A DNA stretch of 64,000 bases from Carboxylicivirga sp. M1479 (GCF_007097485.1 NZ_VKDE01000023.1:1-64000); one strand, 5' to 3'. Counted from the first letter of the stretch, positions 42,549 through 52,383 are shown. The notes: generated from the sequence alone by a model not told the origin. A program made the numbers and translations.

Positions 42549-43195
42549 TTCTATGCTGTTATAATCCCCTAAAAATATTAGGCGGTAGAACAGGCAAAGG
42601 GTAAGATTGTTCTAGCAAAGTATATTTATGTGCAAATTTTGATGTAATAATAGGTAATTTACGTAGTAGTTGTAATTGCTATTCAGGACCAAAAATAAAA
42701 TGCATTCTTTGAAATTGTTTGTTCATCGCACTTGCAGAACGGTAATCGGCTTAAATACATTAATGTTGTTTTATCAGCGTTAATACTGAGTTGGGGACTC
42801 AGTATGGGCAGACTTGGTACAAGTGTTGTAAGAGTAGGAAATTGCGTATTCCATTACTAGTCGGGTAATTACAAATAAAAAAAATGATGCTAAGCTTAAA
42901 AACTTTGCAGTATCAAACTTGATAGAATTAATCCGAATGAAGCAATAATCTCATAGTAATTTTCTTGTAGCGAGGTCTTAAGAAATTAAGTGAGAGGTTA
43001 AGTTGACGGCTTTTTCTCCCTTTTTTAAGCTTGAGGCAATTAAAATTGTGAATGCCTTAAATATGAGATGAAAAAAAGGGAATATTCAATGGTTTGAGTG
43101 GAATAAACAATTTCTTAAAGGGATATCAGGCAGTTTCTGTACTTCGGTCTGACTTTAGGTCTACCCGGCGGAGTATTTAGTAAAGTATAACAAAA
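42549..43195. other. Non-coding stretch with two inverted repeats
   Basis: About 650 bp without a supported gene. A perfect 9-bp hairpin ATACTGAGT/ACTCAGTAT with loop TGGGG lies at 42783-42805 and has no T-run. A larger inverted region at about 43016-43084 pairs TCCCTTTTTT with AAAAAAGGGA and holds an inner AGGCAATT/AATTGTGAATGCCT match. CTTAAGAAATT and AATTTCTTAA are also inverted around it. This may be a degraded small repeat element. Confidence 0.4.
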
Positions 43196-43196
43196 A

Positions 43197-43222
43197 ACGC
43201 CCCTCATTTCTGAGGAGCGTTA
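43197..43222 (-). terminator. Terminator of the efflux operon
   Basis: AACGCCCCTCA/TGAGGAGCGTT with a 4-base loop; on the minus strand the one mismatch becomes a G-U pair and TTTTTTG follows. It lies 22 bp past the RND permease stop. Confidence 0.85.
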
Positions 43223-43243
43223 AATCTATTATTTTAATAAGCC

Positions 43244-46200
43244 TTAGGCGGCTATTTTCTCTTTCACAAAGCGGTTACGTATCCTAACAGCCAGGTTGTA
43301 CATTACAGGAGCCATTATTAAGGTTAATACTGTTGAAGTACTTAAACCGAATATAACAGTCCATGCCATAGGTGACCAAAAGTCCGCGTTATCGCCACCA
43401 AAGTATATCTTAGGATCTAACTCTGTAAATAGGCTAAAGAAGTCGAAGTTTAAGCCAACGGCCATTGGTATCAAACCTAAAATAGTTGTGATGGCTGTTA
43501 AAAGCACAGGTCGTAAACGTGTTTTTCCACCTCGTACAATGCTGTTTACTTCATCGGCACGTGATAAACGACCGTGGTCGCCAAGTCCTTGTTGGTCTTT
43601 AAACTGCTGACGAACAAGGTCGATGTAGTCAATTAGTACAATACCATTGTTAACCACAATACCAGCCAGTGAAACAATACCAACACCCGTCATCAGAATA
43701 ACAAAATCCATTTTGAATGTGGCTAAGCCCATAAATACTCCAATTGTACTTAGTCCTACCGTTCCGATAATGATGAGTGGTTTGGCACCCGAGTTAAATT
43801 GCGTAATCAAAATCATCGCAATTAAAGCCAGTGCAAATAAAAGTGCACCCACTAAGAAATCTGATGTCTCCTGCTGACTCTCTTGCTCACCGGTCATCTT
43901 CCAATGGTAGTTGGCTGGCATCGGATAGTCGTCAAGTAAATCTTTAATACGTGCATTAATCTCATTGGCATTGTAGCCCGATATCACATTTGAACTTAAA
44001 GTGATCACACGGGTATTGTCAATTCTGATAATCTTCTCGTAAGTAGAAGCATACTCATATTTGGCCACAGCCGAGATTGGTATCAAGTGAATAGTCCCGT
44101 TTTTATCCACCTTCATTTTTTCATTCATCAAGGTGGATACATCGTAGCGATACTTGTCTTGCAAACGTAACATGATGTCATACTCATCTTCACCGTCTTT
44201 GTACTTGCTGATTTCCTTACCGTATAATGATGTACGTAGTGCCATGGCCACCTGTTGAGTTGATAATCCCATACGGCGAACTTTATCTCTATCGATAAAA
44301 AGCTGCATCTCTGGTTTGTTGGTATTTAAATCCATCTCCAGGTTTTCAATACCAGCAATGTAATCCGCATTAATGGTTTGTTTAATATCTTCGGTTAAAG
44401 TGATTAAGCGCTCATAGTCATCGCCACCTACTTCAATATTAATAGGCTTACCAACCGGAGGTCCATTGTCCTCTTTTTCAATAAATATTTTGGCACCAAT
44501 AAATCCATTAAAGGCTTCAGATAACTCTGACATGATATCGCGTGTGCTGTGGCCTTCGCGGAATTGATAGTCATGGAATGTGATGGTTGTTAATGATTTA
44601 TTGGGCGAACGACCCGACTCAAATAAGCCACCTTTACCATTGCCAACACTCACACCAACAGACTTAACAATGTCCATGTATGGGTCTAATGTTTTATATA
44701 GAATCTCCTCTGCGTTAACTGTTACCTGGTCAGTAACTTCAATATCGGTACCCAATGGTAATTCCATGGTAACGTATATGGTACGTGGCTCTCCCTCTGG
44801 AAAAAAGAATACGTTTGGTTTCATTATGTAAAAAAACATGATTGAGCCAAAGAATAAACCAATGGAGCCTGCCAAAAGCCATTTACTGGTGCGTCGACCT
44901 AGTGTTTTGCGCAACGTGGCCTCATACATGTTTTCCAGCTTAGGTAAGAAGGTATGCTGAAACCAAATGGCTGAAGGCTTCAGAGCAAATTTATTGAGCG
45001 TTGTAATGATGAGAGGCAAGACGAATAAGTTGCCCCCAAGGATGCTTCCTCCTAAATAAAACACAACACCTAACGCTGCCAATATACCTGTTACAATAAA
45101 ATACTTGCGGAAGCTTTTTTTCTCACGCACATCTTCCAGCTTCATAAATTTAGATGCATACACCGGGTTTAATACCAGAGCAACAAATAAAGATGATGCT
45201 AACACGATTATTAATGTTATTGGTAGGTAGCTCATGAACTTACCAACAATGCCCGGCCAAAAAATCAATGGGAAAAAGGCAGCTAAAGTAGTGGCTGTTG
45301 ATGAGATAATCGGTATCGCAATTTCACTGGTTCCGTTCTTAACCGCCTTCTCGGGTTTGACGCCATGCTCCATCATCCGGTAGACATTCTCAATCACCAC
45401 AATGGCGTTGTCGACCAACATACCTAGCGCAAGCACCAAGCTAAATAACACCATGGTGTTGATGGTATATCCGATCTGCTTTAGTACCATCATGGAGATG
45501 ATCATAGAAACCGGAATAGCTAATCCAGAAAAGATGGCGTTACGTAAGCCCAGAAATAAATACAGAATAATCATCACGAAAATCATACCCAATAGGATAC
45601 TGTTTTCCAGATTGCTGATCTGATCACGTACCGATACTGATTGGTCATCGGTGACTGTTACCGTTAAATCAACAGGTAGTGTTTCGCTCTCTTGCTTTTC
45701 CTTGATGATGCCCAATATTTTATCGGTCGCATCCAATAGGTTCTGACCACTCTTTTTTACAACAGAAAGAGTCACAACCGATTTGTGATCTAAGCGCGAT
45801 ATGGTACTTTGCTCTTCAAAACCATCAATTACTTCCGCCACGTCTTTGATGTAGATAACACGACCATCAATTTCTTTAACAATGGTGTTACGTATCTGAT
45901 CCATGTTGGTGTAATCGGCCTGGATACGAATTGAACGACGTGTGCCGTCTACCTTTATCTCACCAGCGCCTACCGTAAAGTTCTCTGTTTGAACGGCGAA
46001 CTCAATATCTTCAAATGTTAGGTCGTAGGCCGCCAGGCGATGTGGGTTAACGTGTATTTTAATTTCACGCTCATCAACACCACGGATGTCGGCTTCTCGT
46101 ACTTCACGTAATGTTTCGAATTCATCCTGTAAACTCTCGGCAAACTGCTTTAGTTCATAAATACTGTAATCGCCCGAAAGGTTGATGTTCAATACCGGAA

Positions 46201-46657
46201 ATTCCGAAAAGTCGATGTCATCAACAATCGGGTCATCCATTAAGTCATCAGGTAACTCGCTAATAGCTTTGTCTACTTTGTCTTTTACATCCAGCTTGGC
46301 CTGATCAACCGATACATCGGCCTCAAATTCCACGATTATCAAGCTCATATCCTGGAAAGAGTTGGACGACATTTTTTTAACACCGTTCAAATCCTTTAGT
46401 TCCTTCTCTAGTGGACGCGTGATCAGATTTTCGATATCAAGAGGACTGTTACCCGGGTGAGGCGTACTCACCGAAATGTATGGAATAACAATTTCGGGGA
46501 ACTGCTCGCGCTGCATAGACGAGTAACCCATCCATCCGGCCACAATCAAAAAGAGTGTGAGGATGTAAATGGTATTTTTATTGGCCAGTGCCATGAAAGT
46601 TGGTTTAAACTTTCTGGTGGAGACCTTTTCTTTGTGTTTTATATTTTCTTCTTGCAT
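43244..46657 (-). CDS. RND efflux permease (AcrB/MdtB-like)
   Basis: An inner-membrane proton-driven pump subunit of 1137 residues, slightly longer than the usual 1030-1050. It has the family layout of 12 spans and two large periplasmic domains. Marks are YSSMQREQFPEIVIPYISVS, TPHPGNSPLDIENLITRPLE, the LALGMLVDNAIVVIENVYR motif in span 4 with its proton-relay Asp residues, and the matching VVNNGIVLIDYIDL in the second half. A substrate class cannot be assigned. It is the last gene of a TetR-TolC-MFP-RND operon. Confidence 0.95.
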   Translation of the reverse strand: MQEENIKHKEKVSTRKFKPTFMALANKNTIYILTLFLIVAGWMGYSSMQREQFPEIVIPYISVSTPHPGNSPLDIENLITRPLEKELKDLNGVKKMSSNSFQDMSLIIVEFEADVSVDQAKLDVKDKVDKAISELPDDLMDDPIVDDIDFSEFPVLNINLSGDYSIYELKQFAESLQDEFETLREVREADIRGVDEREIKIHVNPHRLAAYDLTFEDIEFAVQTENFTVGAGEIKVDGTRRSIRIQADYTNMDQIRNTIVKEIDGRVIYIKDVAEVIDGFEEQSTISRLDHKSVVTLSVVKKSGQNLLDATDKILGIIKEKQESETLPVDLTVTVTDDQSVSVRDQISNLENSILLGMIFVMIILYLFLGLRNAIFSGLAIPVSMIISMMVLKQIGYTINTMVLFSLVLALGMLVDNAIVVIENVYRMMEHGVKPEKAVKNGTSEIAIPIISSTATTLAAFFPLIFWPGIVGKFMSYLPITLIIVLASSLFVALVLNPVYASKFMKLEDVREKKSFRKYFIVTGILAALGVVFYLGGSILGGNLFVLPLIITTLNKFALKPSAIWFQHTFLPKLENMYEATLRKTLGRRTSKWLLAGSIGLFFGSIMFFYIMKPNVFFFPEGEPRTIYVTMELPLGTDIEVTDQVTVNAEEILYKTLDPYMDIVKSVGVSVGNGKGGLFESGRSPNKSLTTITFHDYQFREGHSTRDIMSELSEAFNGFIGAKIFIEKEDNGPPVGKPINIEVGGDDYERLITLTEDIKQTINADYIAGIENLEMDLNTNKPEMQLFIDRDKVRRMGLSTQQVAMALRTSLYGKEISKYKDGEDEYDIMLRLQDKYRYDVSTLMNEKMKVDKNGTIHLIPISAVAKYEYASTYEKIIRIDNTRVITLSSNVISGYNANEINARIKDLLDDYPMPANYHWKMTGEQESQQETSDFLVGALLFALALIAMILITQFNSGAKPLIIIGTVGLSTIGVFMGLATFKMDFVILMTGVGIVSLAGIVVNNGIVLIDYIDLVRQQFKDQQGLGDHGRLSRADEVNSIVRGGKTRLRPVLLTAITTILGLIPMAVGLNFDFFSLFTELDPKIYFGGDNADFWSPMAWTVIFGLSTSTVLTLIMAPVMYNLAVRIRNRFVKEKIAA

Positions 46658-46681
46658 TTGTAATCAGATTTTGGGCAAGGG

Positions 46682-47797
46682 TTAGAGTGAAATTGCAGAG
46701 CCGTCAACTACCTGTGCATAACCTTCGGTGATGATTTTGTCGCCAGCTTGCAAGCCTTCTGTGATCATGGTGTTGTTATTATCTTTGATGCCAGTTTGGA
46801 TGTAGCGTTTTTTTGCACGAACCTTACCGTCAATATCTTCTGCTACAAAAAGAAATTCACCACTAAAATCTTTTTTAACCAGGATAGAAGGCACAATAAT
46901 CGCATCCTCGGCTGCAAATGTTCTCAGCTTTAAGATGGCCAACATATTTGGTTTGATGTCATTGCTTTTGTTTGTCAGGTCAATGCGAACGCGGAAAGTA
47001 CGACTGTCAGGGTCAATGACTGCTGATGAGCGATAAATACGGGCATTAATGTTTTTATCAATCACTGGAAATTCAACATCTACTCTGTCACCAGCGTTTA
47101 TCTGCTGTAGGTATATCTCCGATACATCGGCTGTTATATACACATGGTCGATGTTTACCAGACGTGCAAAAGGCAATTGTGGGCCAGCCATCTCGCCTTC
47201 GCGCTGAATAATTTCATCAACAACCCCATCGATAGGCGCACGAACTGTTGCTAAATCTAGCTGTGCCTGCAAGGCTTCTTTTTGCTGTTGCAAAGCTTCC
47301 ATGTTCGACTTAGCTTGTAAGTATTCCATTTCAGAGCCAATGTTTTGTTCCCACAAGTCAGCCTGACGCTCATAAGTAGTCGTGGCCAATTGCAGGTTAA
47401 TCTCTACCTGACGTAACGATCTCTGAGTCATCTCAGTATTTAAGCGAGCTAAAACAGTACCACGACGCACGCGGTCGCCCTCTTTTACATTGATAGATAT
47501 GATTTTACCTGCTGTTTCGGGGCTGATGAGAATGTTTTTATCGGCTTTAACTTTACCTGTTACATCAACAAAATGCTCGTAAAGCTCTTGTTTGGCTTTA
47601 GCAGTTACCACATTAACCACACCTTCTTTGCGGTTAAGAGAAAGTTCCTTTTCCAGCTTGATTATTTCTTTTTTAAGATCGCTAAGCTCCTTTTTGTAGG
47701 TTTTAAGCTGTTCTTGTTTTGCTTTGGTTTCATCGGCTGGTTCACCTGCACAGGCTACCATTAAAGCAATAAGAGGAAGTATTAATAATTTTTTCAT
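46682..47797 (-). CDS. RND periplasmic adaptor (membrane fusion lipoprotein)
   Basis: A 371-residue adaptor joining pump and outer-membrane channel. The lipobox LMVACAG puts the lipidated Cys at 16. A coiled coil follows (about 28-60, Lys/Glu-rich), then a lipoyl/barrel-sandwich (VDVTGKVKADKNILISPETAGKI, VKEGDRVRRGTVLARL), a helical hairpin, a second lipoyl half (ATVRAPIDGVVDEI) and beta-barrel domains. It lies between tolC and the RND permease with short gaps. Confidence 0.94.
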   Translation of the reverse strand: MKKLLILPLIALMVACAGEPADETKAKQEQLKTYKKELSDLKKEIIKLEKELSLNRKEGVVNVVTAKAKQELYEHFVDVTGKVKADKNILISPETAGKIISINVKEGDRVRRGTVLARLNTEMTQRSLRQVEINLQLATTTYERQADLWEQNIGSEMEYLQAKSNMEALQQQKEALQAQLDLATVRAPIDGVVDEIIQREGEMAGPQLPFARLVNIDHVYITADVSEIYLQQINAGDRVDVEFPVIDKNINARIYRSSAVIDPDSRTFRVRIDLTNKSNDIKPNMLAILKLRTFAAEDAIIVPSILVKKDFSGEFLFVAEDIDGKVRAKKRYIQTGIKDNNNTMITEGLQAGDKIITEGYAQVVDGSAISL

Positions 47798-47844
47798 GTG
47801 TTTAATTTTATTTGGGTTGTTACACGATGTTCTGTGAACGATAA

Positions 47845-49182
47845 TTATAATTGGTTAATGGCTTTTTTGTATTTAATATGTGTATCCAATAGGTTTAATG
47901 TCGATTGGATATAACTGATTTGCGACTGAATGTATTGACCTTCGTTTTGCGAAAGCTCGGTGCTGGACGCTAAACCTTTTACAAATTTCACGCGGGTACG
48001 ATCATAAATGCGGAAAGCAATTTCTTCTCCTTCTTTATCATTCATGTAGGTAGCTTGTGCATTTTTAAAGTTGGATTCTGCAACCATCAATTGTTGCTTT
48101 AATCCTTCTTCCATCATGCGCATGTCGTTTTGTAGTTTCAGGTAGTTGATTTTTTCCTGATCGACCTTAGCACTTTGTTTACCCGATTGAAAAATAGGCA
48201 TGGTTAACGACAAGCCCAGCATTTGTGAGTTGGTTTTATCCATGTTGCTAAATTCGTCGCCAAACTGTATGTAGCTAATGTTATAAAAAGCATTAATCTT
48301 TGGCAGGTATTGCACCTTTTCGTTTTTAACAATTGTTTTTTGCGCTTCCTCCTGAGTTTCCAATATTGAATAATCGATGTGATTGGTTACATCAAAACTG
48401 TTTGATTGAGGTATAAAGTCTTCAACAGGCGTTAGTAAAAAATCAATGTTATCAATCAATTTAATAGGCTGCTCTAGTTCAATACCCATCGAATATTTTA
48501 ATACAGCTTCGGCTATTAAAAGCTGACGCTCGGCATCCAATACCAGATTACGCGAGTTGTTCACCATTAATTTTAACTGGTCAACATCAGTCATCTCTCT
48601 AAAACCATTATTAAAATAGGCTTCAGTTTCTTTAAGCGTTTGTTCGTTAACTTCCAGGTTCTTTTTAAAAGTTTCCAGGTTTTTGAGAGCTACCAAGGCT
48701 ACATAATACGATTCTGCAACCGACTGACGAACATCTATTTGTGTTTTAGTTTTGTTTTTCTCACTAATATCTACATAAATACGACTGGCTTTAACACCAA
48801 GTAAGTAAGAACCGTCAAAAACTAATTGGCTAACGTTACCAGTGGCATTCCAACTATACTGTTGTCCAAATTGTGTTTTTAAACGAATCGGGTCCGAACC
48901 GTCTTCAGGTGTCATGGTAATCACGTTTTCCTGAATAGAAAGGTTATTCGTTAATTGTGATTCGGCATTTACCTGCGGCAAACCAATGGCAATGTACTCC
49001 CAAACCTTTTTTTCAGCTGCCTCAATGTCGTAGGTGGCACCTTTGCTCTGAAATGAATTTTCGGTGGCATACTCCATAGCTTCCAGCAGTGAGAAAGCCA
49101 GTGAGTCGCTTGTTGTTTGCGCCCTGGCGGGTAGCAAGCCAATCAAAACGATTGCCAACAGGGTTAATAAAGTGTTTCTCAT
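47845..49182 (-). CDS. TolC-family outer-membrane efflux protein
   Basis: An outer-membrane channel subunit with a signal peptide (MRNTLLTLLAIVLIGLLPARA). It contains two OEP repeats rich in long helices: YYVALVALKNLETFKKNLEV in the first half and AESNFKNAQATYMNDKEGEE in the second. The frame is open to 49209, which would overlap the TetR gene by 17 bp and lengthen the signal peptide by nine polar residues. I chose the ATG at 49182, 10 bp past the TetR stop, which gives 445 residues. Confidence 0.92.
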   Translation of the reverse strand: MRNTLLTLLAIVLIGLLPARAQTTSDSLAFSLLEAMEYATENSFQSKGATYDIEAAEKKVWEYIAIGLPQVNAESQLTNNLSIQENVITMTPEDGSDPIRLKTQFGQQYSWNATGNVSQLVFDGSYLLGVKASRIYVDISEKNKTKTQIDVRQSVAESYYVALVALKNLETFKKNLEVNEQTLKETEAYFNNGFREMTDVDQLKLMVNNSRNLVLDAERQLLIAEAVLKYSMGIELEQPIKLIDNIDFLLTPVEDFIPQSNSFDVTNHIDYSILETQEEAQKTIVKNEKVQYLPKINAFYNISYIQFGDEFSNMDKTNSQMLGLSLTMPIFQSGKQSAKVDQEKINYLKLQNDMRMMEEGLKQQLMVAESNFKNAQATYMNDKEGEEIAFRIYDRTRVKFVKGLASSTELSQNEGQYIQSQISYIQSTLNLLDTHIKYKKAINQL

Positions 49183-49192
49183 AGTTGTGTGT

Positions 49193-49825
49193 TTATTTTT
49201 GTTCCTCATTGTTTTCGCAGAATAAGCGTTCTACTTCTTCCATTCCTTTGGCATTGCAAATGCCCCTGAAATGGTATTTAAATACTTCGTTAAACAGTTC
49301 CATATCTCTTAATTCGTTGGCCATAAATAAGCCGTTTGAATCGTCAAATGTGTAAACATGATGGGCAAACATCAGGCGTGCGATCACGTCCTCCTTAACA
49401 TCTTCGTGGTAGAAGCCCTCTTTTTTGCCTTGTTGTATATTGGCAGAGTAGGCATCCATAATCACATCTTTTTGATTGTTTTGAAAATCTTGTAATACAC
49501 CGGGGTAGTATTTTTTCAGATCAAACATAATGGTGGGTTGGTACTGCCCAATATGGGGTTCCATCATTTTTTTGTATTCGAAAAACTGCTCTATGGCGTT
49601 GATATCCTCTCTTTTAAAAATTGACATCACTTTACAGTCCTGATTGGCTGCCAGCTGTAAGGCTTCCTCAACCAATTCATTTTTATCGTTAATTGATTGG
49701 TAAAGCGTTTTCTTTGACATACCCAGTTCACGGGCAATGTCATCCATACTAACGCTTTTTATGCCGTATTGACAAAAAAGCTTTAGGGCACTTTCCGTTA
49801 TTTCCAAGCGTTTAGATTCCATCAT
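49193..49825 (-). CDS. TetR-family repressor of the efflux operon
   Basis: A 210-residue regulator with an N-terminal HTH (about 8-52; ALKLFCQYGIKSVSMDDIAR followed by ELGMSKKTLYQ) and a helical ligand-binding domain. It is the first gene of the operon and so is likely autoregulated. A 17-bp perfect palindrome overlaps the -7 box directly upstream, which is the expected operator position. Two ATGs (49825, 49822) are possible. The -7 box ends only 2 bp from the first, so the mRNA would start at or beyond it; the second ATG then gives a leaderless start. Confidence 0.93.
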   Translation of the reverse strand: MMESKRLEITESALKLFCQYGIKSVSMDDIARELGMSKKTLYQSINDKNELVEEALQLAANQDCKVMSIFKREDINAIEQFFEYKKMMEPHIGQYQPTIMFDLKKYYPGVLQDFQNNQKDVIMDAYSANIQQGKKEGFYHEDVKEDVIARLMFAHHVYTFDDSNGLFMANELRDMELFNEVFKYHFRGICNAKGMEEVERLFCENNEEQK

Positions 49826-49826
49826 G

Positions 49827-49847
49827 CAAAAGTATAAACTTTATACT
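49827..49847 (-). promoter_or_regulatory. -7 box and TetR operator palindrome
   Basis: TACTTTTG (minus strand, 49827-49834) is an exact TAnnTTTG box. It overlaps AGTATAAA-C-TTTATACT (49831-49847), a perfect inverted repeat with 8-bp arms. A repressor bound here would block polymerase directly. Confidence 0.65.
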
Positions 49848-49851
49848 CTCG

Positions 49852-49879
49852 GGAAACTTAAAATGTGTTAAAAGTTTCC
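49852..49879. promoter_or_regulatory. Second inverted repeat upstream of the efflux operon
   Basis: GGAAACTT and AAGTTTCC are perfectly inverted, 12 bp apart, around the expected -33 region. This may be a second operator or activator site. AAGTTTC recurs just beyond at 49883-49889. Confidence 0.4.
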
Positions 49880-50013
49880 TAAGTTTCTTCGATGTAATTG
49901 TTATTTGTTTGTTTTGATGTTGTTAGTCAATAAAAACCAATGCCTCGTGTATTTTCTGAAGTCCCAATGAATAAAACCATTTTCTTCGTATTTGGTAGAT
50001 GATTCAACTAGCA

Positions 50014-50991
50014 ATGGATAAATCAGTTTTTACACTTCTGTTATTATTAGTTTTTGCATTTGGCAATTTGGAGGCTCAAAGCAATAAGAAGTTCAAGAGT
50101 AAAAAGAGGACTTCGAAGCGAGAGATTCGTAAGCGCCAACAGGAGGCTTTTGATAAAGATGACAGCAATGCTTTTAATCCGAAGCAACCCATGGGAGCTC
50201 GCCGCAACGACAATAGAGATGATCTGTTGTGGCATAATGAAACGGCCAATACGGTTTACGATAAAGCAAGCAATATTAGTTTGGTAAATCCGTCGAGGTA
50301 TGGTCTTAAGCCAGGCTTGGAGCTTTCATCCGTTATTTTGCTTAATTATTGGATGCCCAATATTTATCTAAAAAAGAGATGGCGAAACGACAATTGGTAT
50401 GTGTCGAGTAAACATGGTTTGTACTCTGCCACTCCAGGACTTAATTGGGCTAACAATCGTAACTATAGTTCCATCGTCGAAAGTGCTGAGCATATACCTT
50501 TTATTTTATCGATTAAAAATGAATTGCTGATCTCGCGCTTGATAATGAGTAATTCGAGGTGTGGAAGAGATCAGCCGTATATTATTTTTACCGGAGGTAT
50601 TGGTGTTGATTTTGGGGTGCCTTTTGGCGAATCAGATTTAACAGAGATGAAAGGTCATTTTTTGGCCAATAGAAGTCCTGCCTTGATAGGTTCGGGTTAT
50701 ACGGCTTATGCCAAGTTAAGGGCCGATTGGCAGATGACACCGCTCTTGATGTTGGGTGGAGGATTTAAATACTTTAGAGGAGACTTTTCGGGGAATGGTG
50801 CCTTGGAGCACAATATGGAACTTCAAACACTCATCTTACCACAGTTTTCCTTTTCCTTGGGTTATATGCTATCAATAGCCAATTATACCGATACTAACAG
50901 TGTTGGTATTCTTCCTTTCTTTGATCTGACCTATTATTTTGGTAAACGCCAAGGTCGCCAAAAGGGATTGTTTGGCGGAGGTATGTTCTAG
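50014..50991 (+). CDS. Predicted outer-membrane beta-barrel-type protein, unknown function
   Basis: Starts MDKSVFTLLLLLVFAFGNLEA with a signal peptide; an ATG five codons earlier (49999) is less suited. The mature N-terminus is a basic, charged linker (about 25-75, rich in Lys, Arg, Asp). It is followed by a domain of alternating polar and aromatic residues with Gly-rich turns (GIGVDFGVPFGE, LLMLGGGFKYFRGDFSG, QFSFSLGYML) that suits a small porin-like barrel and ends in DLTYYFGKRQG and a GGGMF tail. No family is recognised. It is divergent from the efflux operon. Confidence 0.72.
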   Translation: MDKSVFTLLLLLVFAFGNLEAQSNKKFKSKKRTSKREIRKRQQEAFDKDDSNAFNPKQPMGARRNDNRDDLLWHNETANTVYDKASNISLVNPSRYGLKPGLELSSVILLNYWMPNIYLKKRWRNDNWYVSSKHGLYSATPGLNWANNRNYSSIVESAEHIPFILSIKNELLISRLIMSNSRCGRDQPYIIFTGGIGVDFGVPFGESDLTEMKGHFLANRSPALIGSGYTAYAKLRADWQMTPLLMLGGGFKYFRGDFSGNGALEHNMELQTLILPQFSFSLGYMLSIANYTDTNSVGILPFFDLTYYFGKRQGRQKGLFGGGMF

Positions 50992-51149
50992 TAAAAAAAC
51001 TTTCGTTTTCTTACAATCTAACATCGGTGTCGTTATTTTCCCTTTGGATTCTTTTAAATGTTATCTTTAGCCATCGTTCAGCATTAATGCGCTTTTGCTG
51101 AATGTTAAAACCAAAAAACAACGTTTATTTAAAATCTAATTTATTGAAA

Positions 51150-52124
51150 ATGAAAAAGGAAGTAGCGATTGGTATCGATATTGGCGGTACCAACACTGTA
51201 ATTGGTATTGTTGATCGAAGCGGTAAGTTATTAGCCGAAGCTTCAACGCCCACACTAACCAATACTGAGATTAAGAATTACCTGGATGTGCTGAGTGCCA
51301 AAATTAATGAAACCGTATACGAACTAGACGAAGAAGTCGAGGTAATGGGTATTGGGGTAGGAGCCCCAAGTAGTAATTACTATACAGGAGAAATTGTTGG
51401 TGCATCCAACCTGGGATGGGGAGATGTGGTGCCGTTTGTGAAGCTGCTCCGCCAGTATTACGATTATCCTACCATTGCATTAACAAACGATGCTAACTCA
51501 GCCGCCATGGGCGAAATGATGTACGGAGGTGCCAAGGGTATGAGTAATTTTATAATGATGACGCTTGGAACAGGAGTAGGCAGTGGCATTGTTATTAATA
51601 AAGAGTTGGTGCTTGGTCATGATGGTTTTGCAGGAGAGTTAGGCCATGTTATTACTGAGCGCAATGGACGCGAATGTGGATGTGGTAGAAACGGCTGCTT
51701 AGAAACTTATGCTTCTGCAACTGGGATTTGCCGTACGGTATCTGAATTAAATGCCAATACCAAAATACCAAGTGACTTGCGTAAGGTGCCATCTGGGCAA
51801 TTTACATCTAAAATGATATACGATGCTGCCGTAAAAGGAGATGAGTTAGCCTTGGAAGCATTTGAAAGAACAGGCGAGATGCTGGGACGTGCTATCGCTG
51901 ATTTTGTGGCTTTCTCAAGTCCTGAGGCTGTTTTCTTATTTGGAGGTTTAGCACAAGCGGGTGATTATATTTTTAAACCCACTCACAAGCATATGGAAGA
52001 AAACATGTGTTTCTTATACAGTGATAAAGTGAAGTTACTGCCATCGGAATTGGATGGTGCTAAAATAGCCGTGCTAGGTGCAAGTGCCGTGGTATGGAAA
52101 GAGCTGGAACAATTGGAGCAGTAA
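51150..52124 (+). CDS. ROK-family sugar kinase (glucokinase-like)
   Basis: A cytosolic kinase of 324 residues. The phosphate-binding start is VAIGIDIGGTNTVIGIVD. Other marks are LTNDANSAAMGEMMYGGA with the catalytic Asp region, LGTGVGSGI, and the ROK zinc motif GHVITERNGRECGCGRNGCLE. The frame opens at 51102, but the ATG at 51150 places the start directly before the ATP motif as in the family. The substrate could be glucose, N-acetylglucosamine or mannose. It stands alone; array 3 follows its stop. Confidence 0.93.
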   Translation: MKKEVAIGIDIGGTNTVIGIVDRSGKLLAEASTPTLTNTEIKNYLDVLSAKINETVYELDEEVEVMGIGVGAPSSNYYTGEIVGASNLGWGDVVPFVKLLRQYYDYPTIALTNDANSAAMGEMMYGGAKGMSNFIMMTLGTGVGSGIVINKELVLGHDGFAGELGHVITERNGRECGCGRNGCLETYASATGICRTVSELNANTKIPSDLRKVPSGQFTSKMIYDAAVKGDELALEAFERTGEMLGRAIADFVAFSSPEAVFLFGGLAQAGDYIFKPTHKHMEENMCFLYSDKVKLLPSELDGAKIAVLGASAVVWKELEQLEQ

Positions 52125-52189
52125 AATCAATTAAAAAGCTAAAAGGCGTAGTAGGGATAAGTGTTTCTTCTTTTCTCTATTGCGCTTTC

Positions 52190-52337
52190 CACTCAACTGA
52201 GTTCATATCACGTCCAAGCTTGACAATATCACATTCAGGTGAGGCCATATCACAGTCAAGTATGTCGATGTCACATCAAGGCTATGCACTTCTCACGCTA
52301 AAGTGAGATCATATCACGGTAAAGCAGTGCCATATCA
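52190..52337. repeat. Degenerate 21-bp tandem array 3 (7 units)
   Basis: The block CATATCA or a close variant ends units at 52210, 52231, 52252, 52273, 52295, 52316 and 52337, so spacing is 21 bp six times and 22 bp once. The rest of each unit varies around CACTCAAGTGAGGC. It lies between the ends of the convergent ROK and GATase genes. The consensus differs from arrays 1 and 2. Confidence 0.78.
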
Positions 52338-52383
52338 CACTAAATAATGTATTCCGATAATCTAAACCTTACTGGACTAAATC

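Noticed and set aside
52094-52306. 70-residue Ser-rich protein overlapping the ROK gene end
   Set aside because: Its repetitive half is the translation of array 3 and its start lies inside the ROK coding region in another frame.
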